DNA of 35,740 nt, taken from NCBI GenBank assembly GCA_902761605.1, contig CACWLC010000022.1, forward strand, positions 1-35,740, given 5' to 3'. Origin of the DNA: an uncultured Prevotellaceae bacterium. Its GTDB lineage: Bacteria > Bacteroidota > Bacteroidia > Bacteroidales > Bacteroidaceae. The notes under the pieces are model-generated. The model was given only the letters and a program-made list of their open reading frames with translations, had not been told where the DNA came from and ran no database searches. The position numbers were made by a program, and so were the translations under genes. Shown here piece after piece: positions 1 through 7,208 of the stretch; the stretch's first letter is position 1; each line of letters opens with the position of its first letter.

Positions 1-936
1 CTTCAGAACGTAGATAGAAGCCTTGAACTTCTTGAATGGCTTGATCTGACCTGGGTGGCAGAGTACCATACCACGCTTGATCTCGTTCTTGTCGATACCA
101 CGGAGCAGCAGACCTACGTTATCACCAGCCTGACCCTCATCAAGAATCTTGCGGAACATCTCAACGCCAGTTACAACTGACTTCTTATCCTCACCAAGAC
201 CGAGCAGCTCAACCTCATCACCTACGTGGATAACACCAGTCTCGATACGACCAGTAGCAACTGTACCACGACCTGTGATTGAGAATACGTCCTCAACAGG
301 CATCAGGAATGGCTTGTCAGTTGCACGAGGAGGCTCCTGGATCCAAGTGTCGCAGGTGTCCATCAGCTCCATAACCTTCTCCTCCCACTTAGCAACACCG
401 TTCAGTGCACCAAGAGCAGAACCACGGATGATAGGAGTATCCTCTTCAAACTCATACTGCTCCAGAATCTCGCGGACCTCCATCTCAACGAGCTCCAGCA
501 TCTCCTCGTCATCAACCATATCACACTTGTTCAGGAATACAACAAGACGTGGAACGTTTACCTGACGAGCGAGCAGAACGTGCTCACGAGTCTGAGGCAT
601 AGGACCGTCAGTTGCAGCAACTACGAGGATAGCACCGTCCATCTGAGCAGCACCAGTTACCATGTTCTTTACATAGTCAGCGTGTCCCGGGCAGTCAACG
701 TGAGCGTAGTGACGCAGCTTGGTCTCGTACTCAACGTGAGCGGTGTTAATAGTGATACCGCGCTCCTTCTCCTCAGGAGCGTTATCAATCTGATCGAATG
801 ACTTAACCTCAGAGAGTCCAGCCTTTGCCAACACTGTTGTGATAGCAGCTGTCAGAGTTGTCTTACCGTGGTCAACGTGACCGATAGTACCAATGTTTAC
901 GTGCGGTTTGGTGCGCACAAAATTCTCTTTTGCCAT
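1..936 (-). CDS. tuf: Elongation factor Tu (3' part cut off by window edge)
   Basis: EF-Tu delivers aminoacyl-tRNA to the ribosome as a GTP complex. The 312 residues visible start [20 protein letters not shown]. They show the P-loop GHVDHGKTT, the switch motif [15 protein letters not shown] and the guanine-binding NKCD, followed by domain 2 ([14 protein letters not shown]). Roughly the last 80 residues of a normal ~395-residue EF-Tu lie outside the window. The gene is the last visible member of a minus-strand unit that begins with four tRNA genes. The gap to the nearest tRNA is about 60 nt and I see no terminator in it, so read-through from the tRNA promoter near 1450 is likely. Certain identification. 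Confidence 0.99.
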   Translation of the reverse strand, partial: MAKENFVRTKPHVNIGTIGHVDHGKTTLTAAITTVLAKAGLSEVKSFDQIDNAPEEKERGITINTAHVEYETKLRHYAHVDCPGHADYVKNMVTGAAQMDGAILVVAATDGPMPQTREHVLLARQVNVPRLVVFLNKCDMVDDEEMLELVEMEVREILEQYEFEEDTPIIRGSALGALNGVAKWEEKVMELMDTCDTWIQEPPRATDKPFLMPVEDVFSITGRGTVATGRIETGVIHVGDEVELLGLGEDKKSVVTGVEMFRKILDEGQAGDNVGLLLRGIDKNEIKRGMVLCHPGQIKPFKKFKASIYVLK

Positions 937-997
937 TTTACTTGTTTATTAAATTGTATATAATTCTGAATTTTCAGTTTCCTCCTAACAGTGAGAG

Positions 998-1069
<72 letters not shown>

Positions 1070-1074
1070 AAGTG

Positions 1075-1147
1075 AGCGGAAAACGGGGCTCAAACCCGCG
1101 ACCCCCAGCTTGGAAGGCTAGTGCTCTATCAACTGAGCTATTTCCGC
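1075..1147 (-). tRNA. tRNA-Gly (anticodon TCC)
   Basis: The acceptor stem GCGGAAA/TTTCCGC is perfect. The anticodon loop CTTCCAA gives TCC. D-loop AGCTCAGTTGATAGAGC and T-loop GTTTGAGCC are present. CCA is not encoded. It lies 5 nt from the tRNA-Thr(GGT) gene. Confidence 0.95.
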
Positions 1148-1161
1148 ATAGATCTCTCTAG

Positions 1162-1244
1162 TGGGTGCTGATGGATTCGAACCACCGAAGTCGAAAGACA
1201 GCAGATTTACAGTCTGCCCCATTTGGCCACTCTGGAAAACACCC
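1162..1244 (-). tRNA. tRNA-Tyr (anticodon GTA)
   Basis: Type II tRNA of 83 nt with a long variable arm. The acceptor stem GGGTGTT pairs with AGCACCC with one G-T pair. The anticodon loop CTGTAAA between GCAGA and TCTGC gives GTA. The T-arm contains GGTTCGAATCC. CCA is not encoded. Confidence 0.95.
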
Positions 1245-1307
1245 AAGCCATTTTTCCTTTTAGTCACGAAAGCCCGGTTTTCACCGAACTTCATTCCTTT
1301 TCAGGAG

Positions 1308-1381
1308 AGCCTCTTGTCGGATTCGAACCAACGACCCCGAGATTACAAATCACGTGCTCTGGCCAACTGAGCTAAAGAGGC
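1308..1381 (-). tRNA. tRNA-Thr (anticodon TGT)
   Basis: The acceptor stem GCCTCTT/AAGAGGC is perfect. The anticodon stem CGTGA/TCTCG carries one T-T mismatch and encloses loop TTTGTAA, giving anticodon TGT. The T-loop is GTTCGAATC. This is the first tRNA downstream of the promoter at 1435-1465. Confidence 0.93.
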
Positions 1382-1434
1382 GTTTTTGCAGCCGCTCCCT
1401 ATGTCATGGGTTACGACCTGTCGGAAAACGGCTG

Positions 1435-1465
1435 CAAAGTTACTACTTATTTTTGAAATAACAAA
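1435..1465 (-). promoter_or_regulatory. Promoter of the tRNA-tuf unit
   Basis: On the minus strand TTTG (1462-1465) is followed by a 19-nt spacer and TAACTTTG (1435-1442). This matches the Bacteroidota primary-sigma consensus TTTG-N19/20-TAnnTTTG. It lies between the hpf stop codon and the first tRNA, so the tRNA-tuf unit need not depend on the rpsU operon. Confidence 0.8.
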
Positions 1466-1482
1466 ACTTTTCTTGTTTTTTT

Positions 1483-1782
1483 TTATCTATCTCTTAATTT
1501 TTCCTTGAATTTTTGCAGTTGAGCCCTCATAGAATCCACACAAAGGTCCGTACTTTCCTCAAATGTGTCACTTGTCTTCTCTACGAACAGAGTGTTTCCT
1601 GGAACGGCTACCGACAGACTTACAGTCTTGTTGTCGGCAGTTGCGGGCTTCACTACCTTAAGTTGCACCTCTACTTTCTGAATATCCTCAAATGATTTTT
1701 CTAACTTGGCAATCTTCTTTTCGATAAACGCCTGTAACTTCTCGGTAGTGTCGAAATGAATCGACTGAATCTTAATCTCCAT
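1483..1782 (-). CDS. hpf: Ribosome hibernation-promoting factor, short form (HPF/RaiA family)
   Basis: 99 residues starting MEIKIQSIHFDTTEKLQAF. The beta-alpha-beta-beta-beta-alpha pattern of the S30AE domain is recognisable, with an acidic/basic helix around residues 15-35 (LQAFIEKKIAKLEKSFED) and a C-terminal helix SMRAQLQKFKEKLRDR. Family members bind the 30S decoding region and silence ribosomes in stationary phase. The length fits a short HPF, which lacks the C-terminal dimerisation domain of long HPFs. It is the last gene of rpsU - recombinase - hpf, 37 nt after the recombinase stop. Confidence 0.93.
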   Translation of the reverse strand: MEIKIQSIHFDTTEKLQAFIEKKIAKLEKSFEDIQKVEVQLKVVKPATADNKTVSLSVAVPGNTLFVEKTSDTFEESTDLCVDSMRAQLQKFKEKLRDR

Positions 1783-1819
1783 AGATACCTCCTATTTTTA
1801 AATAGTTATTAAAAAGGTT

Positions 1820-2722
1820 CTAGGCTCTTGGATGAGCCTCTTTATAAACTCGTTTCAATTGCTCAAAGGTTGTGTGGGTATAGATTTCCGTCGTACTGAC
1901 GCTCTCATGACCCAACAGATCCTTTATTGATTCCAGACCTGCCCCATTGTTGAGCATTGCCGTGGCGAAGGTGTGCCTGAGCACGTGTGGGGAACGTTTC
2001 TTCAGCGTGGTGACTGCAGTAAGATATTTCCTAACCATCAGATATACCTGCTGTCCGGAGATCCGTTCTCCCTTATTCCCCAGAAAGAGTGGATGCCCGT
2101 CCACCCCATCCGACTTACCCGCTTGTGCGTCGCGTACTTCTATATAGTGCTGCAACTCACTAGCCAACTCATCTCCGAAAGGAACGATGCGTTGCTTGTT
2201 TCTTTTTCCAGTCACTTTCAACTGCTTTGAACCGAAGTCCACATCCTTATCATTCAGACCTACAAGTTCCGAACGTCTTAGTCCCGTAGTATATAATAAT
2301 AATAATATGGTACGCGCACGTACATTATTATAATCATCACTCCACTCAAGATCGTCGAGCAGCCTGTCCATCTCCCCTTCACGGAGGAATTGAGGCAAGG
2401 GCTTCGACTTCTTAGGACCGTCGATGCAGTGTGCCGGATCGCGGGTTACCAGTTTCCGTTTTAGGGCAAAGCGATAAAAGGAACGCAATGCACTCAATTT
2501 TTTGTTAATCGTTGACGCAGAGTTTCCTTTATCCATCAGACTCTCCATCCAGTCACGGATGATGTCGGTATCTATATCACCGAGCGAGAGTCCTTCATCC
2601 CTAAATGTGATATACGATTCAAACTCCTCGAGAGCTTCCTCGTATGTCTGCGCAGTCTGCGGAGATGAATTCCGCTCGTACCGCAGGTAGTTTAGAAACT
2701 GGTTTATCATCCTTCTCGCCAT
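1820..2722 (-). CDS. xerC: Tyrosine recombinase, XerC/XerD type
   Basis: 300 residues, the normal Xer length. An N-terminal SAM-like core-binding domain occupies about residues 1-95. The catalytic domain keeps all expected residues: R149 (TTGLRRSEL), K173 (TGKRNKQR), H246-x-x-R249 (PHVLRHTF), H272 (LLGHES) and nucleophile Y281 (EIYTHT). The expected role is resolution of chromosome dimers at dif, where XerC and XerD act together. The sequence alone does not tell me which partner this is, so the symbol is tentative. It sits between rpsU and hpf, which argues for a housekeeping Xer protein rather than an integrase of a mobile element. Start ATG at 2722; a second ATG four codons downstream is possible. 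Confidence 0.9.
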   Translation of the reverse strand: MARRMINQFLNYLRYERNSSPQTAQTYEEALEEFESYITFRDEGLSLGDIDTDIIRDWMESLMDKGNSASTINKKLSALRSFYRFALKRKLVTRDPAHCIDGPKKSKPLPQFLREGEMDRLLDDLEWSDDYNNVRARTILLLLYTTGLRRSELVGLNDKDVDFGSKQLKVTGKRNKQRIVPFGDELASELQHYIEVRDAQAGKSDGVDGHPLFLGNKGERISGQQVYLMVRKYLTAVTTLKKRSPHVLRHTFATAMLNNGAGLESIKDLLGHESVSTTEIYTHTTFEQLKRVYKEAHPRA

Positions 2723-2802
2723 TACAGAGAGTGTTAGCTCTCCTTTTTGGCTACGAATTTACGAATAAAATTCGAAACTACCAAATTTTTTAGGAACTTT
2801 TA

Positions 2803-2994
2803 TTATTCCTCGTTTGTGCGCAGCTGCTGTACGTAGACGGCGTGCTCCATCTTAAGACGCTTAAGTACAGAAGGTTTGTCAAACTGCTGACGGCGGCGAA
2901 GCTCCTTAACTACACCTGTCTTTTCAAACTTTCTCTTAAACTTCTTGAGGGCCTTTTCGATGTTCTCGCCTTCTTTTACTGGTACAATAATCAT
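2803..2994 (-). CDS. rpsU: 30S ribosomal protein S21
   Basis: 63 residues starting MIIVPVKEGENIEKALKKFK, with the basic central segment RRRQQFDKPSVLKR typical of bS21. S21 sits near the platform of the 30S subunit and affects mRNA start selection. First gene of the rpsU - recombinase - hpf operon, 80 nt before the recombinase, with a -7 box about 70 nt upstream. Confidence 0.97.
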   Translation of the reverse strand: MIIVPVKEGENIEKALKKFKRKFEKTGVVKELRRRQQFDKPSVLKRLKMEHAVYVQQLRTNEE

Positions 2995-3063
2995 TTGTCT
3001 TTGTTTTTAAAAATTTTGATGTTAAACTTATGCTCCGGGCACAGGTGCCACAAAAAGCGGGTG

Positions 3064-3071
3064 CAAAATTA
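3064..3071 (-). promoter_or_regulatory. Probable -7 box for rpsU
   Basis: TAATTTTG on the minus strand fits TAnnTTTG and is preceded by AAGTAG. The -33 position holds only a partial match (CTTGG around 3091-3095). It lies about 70 nt upstream of the rpsU start. Confidence 0.6.
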
Positions 3072-3145
3072 CTACTTTTTTACGAAACCACCAAGTTTTT
3101 ACACCTTTTTTATTAAAAGAAGATGCATTTTTTCTAATTAAACAT

Positions 3146-3184
3146 AAAAAAAGACCCCTATCCAATAAGAACAGGGATCTTTTT
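3146..3184 (-). terminator. Rho-independent terminator after the MFS gene
   Basis: Inverted repeat AAAAAGACCCCT / AGGGATCTTTTT, a 12-bp stem with one mismatch and a 13-nt loop. It begins 18 nt beyond the stop of the minus-strand MFS gene. The A-run at 3146-3152 becomes a U-run in the minus-strand transcript. Confidence 0.8.
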
Positions 3185-3201
3185 ACGATTATCTTCAGAT
3201 A

Positions 3202-4659
3202 TTAATCCTCTATTATGATTGGCTTGTACTTTGGCACGAGTGCCTTCATGATACACCAGCCTATGAGATAAGCTACGGCACAGATGCAGAACACTACCAT
3301 GTAAGCAGCAGGCTTACCCTCGAATCCAAAGAACTGGAAAGCAGAGCCCTGAGCAGCTGCCCAAGTAAAGAACTCACCACTACCCATGTTAATAGCCATA
3401 GAACCGAAACCACCTGTCATGGTTCCCAGACCAACGATAGTACCAATAGTGCTCTTTGGGAACATATCGCCGATGGTTGAGAATAGGTTAGCACTCCAAG
3501 CCTGATGTCCTGCACCCAGCAGACCAATCAGGATGGCTGGCCACCATGCGCTGTATGCTCCCATAGGCTGAGCCAGCAGACCCAATACTGGGAAACAAGC
3601 GAAAATCAACATGGCGCGCATACGACCCAGATATGGGTTCATACCCTTCTTATCAACAAAGTATGTGGGCAGATAACCACCACCAATTGAAAGCACTGTT
3701 ACAATCAGATAAAGTGTGAAGATCAGCAGAATACCCATAGTTGAGTCTGATGTATATCCATACTGGTCAGAGAAGTATGCCGGAGCCCAGAAAAGGAAGA
3801 ACCACCAAACGCCATCAGTCATAAACTTACCAACGAGGAAAGCCCAAGTCTGACGATAGGTAAAGCACTCGAAGAACGGGATAGCCTTTTCTTCCTTCGC
3901 CTTGTCGCGATCCTGTACCTCAGCGATATCGATATCCTGCTCAATATAGTTGAGCTCTGCCTGATTTACGCGTTTGTTCTTACGAGGCTTCTCATAGAGC
4001 CACATCCAAAGGCCCATCCAGATATAACCCAATACACCGATGATAATGAAAGCCATCTCCCAACCCCAAGCACGAGCCAACAGAGGGATAGTAGCAGGAG
4101 CAGCAAGAGCACCTACTGATGCGCCACTATTAAAAATAGATGTACTGAACGCACGGTCTTTCTTTGGGAAATACTCTGCAGTAGCCTTGATGGCTGCAGG
4201 GAAGTTTCCTGCCTCACCGACAGCGAGTATCAGACGACAGCTAAGGAAGAGCCATACCGATATAGTAGCGATAGCTACAGCAGCATCGCTACCTGCCTGT
4301 ACGGCGCGCAATGCCTCGATAGAGTCATAACCCTCAATATTCATAGCTACCCATCCGCATCCAGCATGAAGAACAGCACCGGTGCTCCATACGAAGATAG
4401 CAATGAGATAACCCTTCTTGGTACCCATCCAGTCGATGAATTTACCAGCAAAGAGGTTGGCGATAGCATAGAATAATGAGAACATTCCTGTAATCCTACC
4501 GTAGTCAGCATCTGTCCAGTGGAAGTCTACTGCGATAAAGTCTTTCCAGGTTAACGACAGAACCTGACGGTCCATATAGTTTACTGTTGTTGCCAAGAAC
4601 AGCAGCGCACAGATCACCCAACGGAAGTTGGACATCTTTGATGTTTGTACTGGAGCCAT
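3202..4659 (-). CDS. MFS carrier of the anion:cation symporter group, hexuronate (ExuT)-like
   Basis: 485 residues with about 12 hydrophobic segments. After a short cytosolic tail, TM1 carries NYMDRQVLSL (residues 27-36), the signature of the ACS family (ExuT/GudP/UhpT relatives). Charged loops such as KFIDWMGTKKGY between TM2 and TM3, and VGEAGNFPAAIKATAEYFPKKDRA, are also ExuT-like. Family members import hexuronates or other organic anions with H+ or Na+. It is the third gene of the EIIC - kduI - MFS unit, 37 nt after kduI, so its cargo is probably a uronate or the 4-deoxy-5-keto-uronate handled by KduI. A duplicated purine-rich sequence lies just before its start. A terminator follows. Confidence 0.85.
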   Translation of the reverse strand: MAPVQTSKMSNFRWVICALLFLATTVNYMDRQVLSLTWKDFIAVDFHWTDADYGRITGMFSLFYAIANLFAGKFIDWMGTKKGYLIAIFVWSTGAVLHAGCGWVAMNIEGYDSIEALRAVQAGSDAAVAIATISVWLFLSCRLILAVGEAGNFPAAIKATAEYFPKKDRAFSTSIFNSGASVGALAAPATIPLLARAWGWEMAFIIIGVLGYIWMGLWMWLYEKPRKNKRVNQAELNYIEQDIDIAEVQDRDKAKEEKAIPFFECFTYRQTWAFLVGKFMTDGVWWFFLFWAPAYFSDQYGYTSDSTMGILLIFTLYLIVTVLSIGGGYLPTYFVDKKGMNPYLGRMRAMLIFACFPVLGLLAQPMGAYSAWWPAILIGLLGAGHQAWSANLFSTIGDMFPKSTIGTIVGLGTMTGGFGSMAINMGSGEFFTWAAAQGSAFQFFGFEGKPAAYMVVFCICAVAYLIGWCIMKALVPKYKPIIIED

Positions 4660-4666
4660 ATTTTTA

Positions 4667-4698
4667 CCTTTTTACCTTTAAATATCCTTTTTACCTTT
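4667..4698 (-). repeat. 13-bp direct repeat before the MFS start codon
   Basis: AAAGGTAAAAAGG (minus strand) occurs exactly twice, at 4686-4698 and 4667-4679, with a 19-nt period. It fills the gap between the kduI stop and the MFS start. Both copies are purine-rich and look like Shine-Dalgarno-type sequence. Confidence 0.75.
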
Positions 4699-5683
4699 AC
4701 TTGAGGTCGATGACGGGGATATTGTCCTTATCGTTATAGTTCAGGTTCTCACCTGCCATACCCCAGATAAATGTATAATAATAGGTAGCCGAAGCGCAGT
4801 GGATGCTCCACTCTGGTGACATGATAGCCTGCTCGTTGTGCAGCCATACCACCCTACTCTCCTGTGGTTCGCCCATCACGTGGCAAACAGTCTGTGTCTC
4901 AGGCACATTAAAATAGTAATATGCCTCGATACGACGTCCGTGAGTGTGAGGAGGCATAGTATTCCACACGCTACCCTCCTGCAACTGTGTCAGACCCATC
5001 TGCAACTGACATGGGCCCTCCTCAAGGGCTGTGTTAACAATCAGCTGGTTGATAGTACGCAGATTACTCTCAGCCTTAGAACCGAGAGGTTTTTCCTTTG
5101 TACCTACAATCACTGCCTTCAGGCTCTGCACTTTTCCATTCTTACGTCCGTCAAGTGTCACCCACTGAGTCTTGTAATGATGATGTGCTGTAGCTGAATT
5201 CAGATAGAACTTGGCTGGTTTCTGAGGGTCTTTTGAACGGAATACCACTTCCTTATTTGAGTCTATGTCACCGCCCTTCTTATCCTTACCAAGCCAACCG
5301 CGACCAACGTAGAGGGCCTCACTGTAACCAAGAGGATACTCCTGTCCGTCAACGATTACCACACCGTCACCACCAGTGTTGATGACACCCAACTCACGAT
5401 TGCGCATAAAATAGTCAGCACGGAGCTCTGGGAAAGTCTCAAGTTTCAGGTCCTTGGTAACAGGCATTGCACCACCGAAGATAAAACGGTCGTACATCGA
5501 ATAAGTAAGGTTGATCTCGTCGGCAACCATCACCTTTTCCATAACGAAGCGTTCACGAAGGGTCTTCGTGTCGTAATGCTTCACATCATCAGGATGACAT
5601 GCCTTCTGGAAACTCACGTTCTGCTGGCCGAAGCCACTTGTAAAACTTGCCATAAGCATTAAAGTCAAAATTGATTTCTTCAT
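4697..5683 (-). CDS. kduI: 5-dehydro-4-deoxy-D-glucuronate isomerase with an apparent export signal
   Basis: KduI converts 5-keto-4-deoxyuronate, formed from unsaturated uronic acids, into 3-deoxy-D-glycero-2,5-hexodiulosonate. The zinc ligands are visible as H246-T-H248 with E253 ([11 protein letters not shown]) and H295 (WSIHCAS). Family signatures [26 protein letters not shown] and FIWGMAGEN are present. At 328 residues it is about 50 longer than the E. coli protein (~278). The extra length is an N-terminal leader ([19 protein letters not shown], then QQ) that looks like a signal peptide, plus loops around residues 129-143 and 170-205. If the leader works, the enzyme is periplasmic. A start at M9 or M11 would give a cytosolic form. 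It lies 21 nt after the EIIC gene. Confidence 0.95.
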   Translation of the reverse strand: MKKSILTLMLMASFTSGFGQQNVSFQKACHPDDVKHYDTKTLRERFVMEKVMVADEINLTYSMYDRFIFGGAMPVTKDLKLETFPELRADYFMRNRELGVINTGGDGVVIVDGQEYPLGYSEALYVGRGWLGKDKKGGDIDSNKEVVFRSKDPQKPAKFYLNSATAHHHYKTQWVTLDGRKNGKVQSLKAVIVGTKEKPLGSKAESNLRTINQLIVNTALEEGPCQLQMGLTQLQEGSVWNTMPPHTHGRRIEAYYYFNVPETQTVCHVMGEPQESRVVWLHNEQAIMSPEWSIHCASATYYYTFIWGMAGENLNYNDKDNIPVIDLK

Positions 5684-5704
5684 TTCTATTTTTGTTTTAA
5701 TATG

Positions 5705-7075
5705 TTATTCCTTGGAACCCTTTTCATCTGCAACGATAATCCTACGGTTCCAGATTACCATACAGATAGTGATAAGTGTAAGAATACCAGCACCCACATA
5801 GGCCAGATTATTCACACATTTATAAATCACCCAACCGAAAAGCGAACTAGCAAAATCAATCGCACCAGCCTGGAATCCCTCAGGAATCTTCGCTGCAGGA
5901 TCCTGTGTCTGAGCATAAACTGTCTGGGCTGCCTGAGTAAAGGCAGGGGCCATATCCGTCACAAACCAAAGGCCTATACCTACTGCTATGATACCTATTA
6001 TGAGTGTCTTCACCACATTACCCTTGGTATAAGGCAGAACCATAACAAACACATAGAACATACCAGCCAGCGATGCTAGAGGAAGGAACTCATTGCCAGG
6101 CAAGGCCACAGCCATCAACAGCGCCAGAGGAATAAGTATCAGCGAAGCTACAAGCGTTGTTGGATGACCAATCACAAGTGCTGGCGACATACCGATATAC
6201 ACTTTCTTACCAGCCCATTTCTTCTGAACGACCTCCTGCGTCTTCTCTGCAATAGGCTTCAATCCGTCGATGAAGAGCTTTGTGATACGTGGTATCAGTT
6301 CCATCACAGCACCCATAGTCACTCCAAGAAAGAGTACTTTCTTAATATCCAGCTGTGCTACGACACCAATCAACGCACCAACAATAACACCAAGCACAAT
6401 AGGCTCACCAAGCACACCAAACTTTTTCTTCAGTCCATCGGCATCAATATCGAGCTTTGAGAATCCGGGAATTCTGTCGAGCAACCAGTTGATACCTATT
6501 GCGAACACCGTAAAACTCTGGCAGAAAGGCTGAGGGATAGAGATACCATCCATATCATCATAGTATCCCTGAAACTTCGAGGCGGTAAGGTCGGCCATAA
6601 CCAGGGTGATGATGTAACAAACGATGGCAGCGAAATAGCCCCATGCCAGACTCTGATCCATTACGAAGTATGCCACAGCTCCGATAAATGCGAAATGCCA
6701 GTAGTTCCACAGGTCGATATTCACCGTACGGGTACATTTTGTGATAAGCATCAGGAAATTCACTCCAAGACAGATGGGGATGATCAGAGCTCCCACTGCT
6801 GTGTTGTAAGCCACTGCTGCAGCAGCAGGCCAACCCATGTCGAACACGCCGAGCTGGAGGTTATAAAGACGTGAGATCTCACTCAGCGGATTACCGAAGT
6901 TGCTCGTTAGAAGAGCTGTCACGATACCCAAGCCAACGAATCCCACACCTACATACAGACCTGATTTCAAGGACTTTCCGAACTTCATGCCTATACACAG
7001 GCCAATGATAGTAAAGAGGATAGGCATCATCACCGATGCCCCAAGACTAATAATGTAACTGAATACCTGTTCCAT
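5705..7075 (-). CDS. Galactitol-type PTS EIIC membrane component, orphan
   Basis: 456 residues with many membrane segments, resembling GatC/SgcC EIIC proteins of the phosphotransferase system. Recognisable stretches include IIGLCIGMKFGKSLKSGL, the conserved ITKCTRTVNIDLWNYWH and MSPALVIGHPTTLVASLIL. EIIC forms the sugar channel and normally works with EIIA and EIIB, which pass phosphate from HPr. No EIIA, EIIB, EI or HPr gene is in the window, and Bacteroidota generally lack a sugar PTS. It probably acts as a phosphorylation-independent carrier. First gene of the uronate operon, so a uronate-derived substrate is a reasonable inference. Confidence 0.88.
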   Translation of the reverse strand: MEQVFSYIISLGASVMMPILFTIIGLCIGMKFGKSLKSGLYVGVGFVGLGIVTALLTSNFGNPLSEISRLYNLQLGVFDMGWPAAAAVAYNTAVGALIIPICLGVNFLMLITKCTRTVNIDLWNYWHFAFIGAVAYFVMDQSLAWGYFAAIVCYIITLVMADLTASKFQGYYDDMDGISIPQPFCQSFTVFAIGINWLLDRIPGFSKLDIDADGLKKKFGVLGEPIVLGVIVGALIGVVAQLDIKKVLFLGVTMGAVMELIPRITKLFIDGLKPIAEKTQEVVQKKWAGKKVYIGMSPALVIGHPTTLVASLILIPLALLMAVALPGNEFLPLASLAGMFYVFVMVLPYTKGNVVKTLIIGIIAVGIGLWFVTDMAPAFTQAAQTVYAQTQDPAAKIPEGFQAGAIDFASSLFGWVIYKCVNNLAYVGAGILTLITICMVIWNRRIIVADEKGSKE

Positions 7076-7141
7076 TTTTTTAATATCGATATTTTTGTTT
7101 GTTCAGAGTCAATTTTCGACCATCTTAGTAGTCTGTGGCTG

Positions 7142-7149
7142 CAAAATTA
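7142..7149 (-). promoter_or_regulatory. -7 box of the EIIC-kduI-MFS operon
   Basis: TAATTTTG on the minus strand, 67 nt upstream of the EIIC start. Its upstream (-33) region falls inside the terminator hairpin of the preceding operon and has no good TTTG. Confidence 0.55.
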
Positions 7150-7151
7150 AT

Positions 7152-7190
7152 AAAAAAAGGTGAAACGCAGAACATTTCACCTTATATTTT
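7152..7190 (-). terminator. Terminator of the yfhO-fkp-GSCFA-murF/alr operon
   Basis: Perfect 9-bp stem AAGGTGAAA (7157-7165) / TTTCACCTT (7175-7183) with a 9-nt loop, flanked by an A-run (7152-7158) and a T-run (7187-7193). It can terminate in either direction. It begins 19 nt beyond the murF/alr stop. Confidence 0.88.
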
Positions 7191-7208
7191 TTTACGTTAT
7201 CGTTAACG

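Noticed and set aside
937-997. Riboswitch or attenuator in the tuf leader
   Set aside because: Only about 60 AT-rich nucleotides with no stable paired structure that I can see.
1820-2722. Tyrosine recombinase as a sign of a mobile element
   Set aside because: Housekeeping context (rpsU, hpf), standard Xer length and no flanking att-like repeats or cargo.
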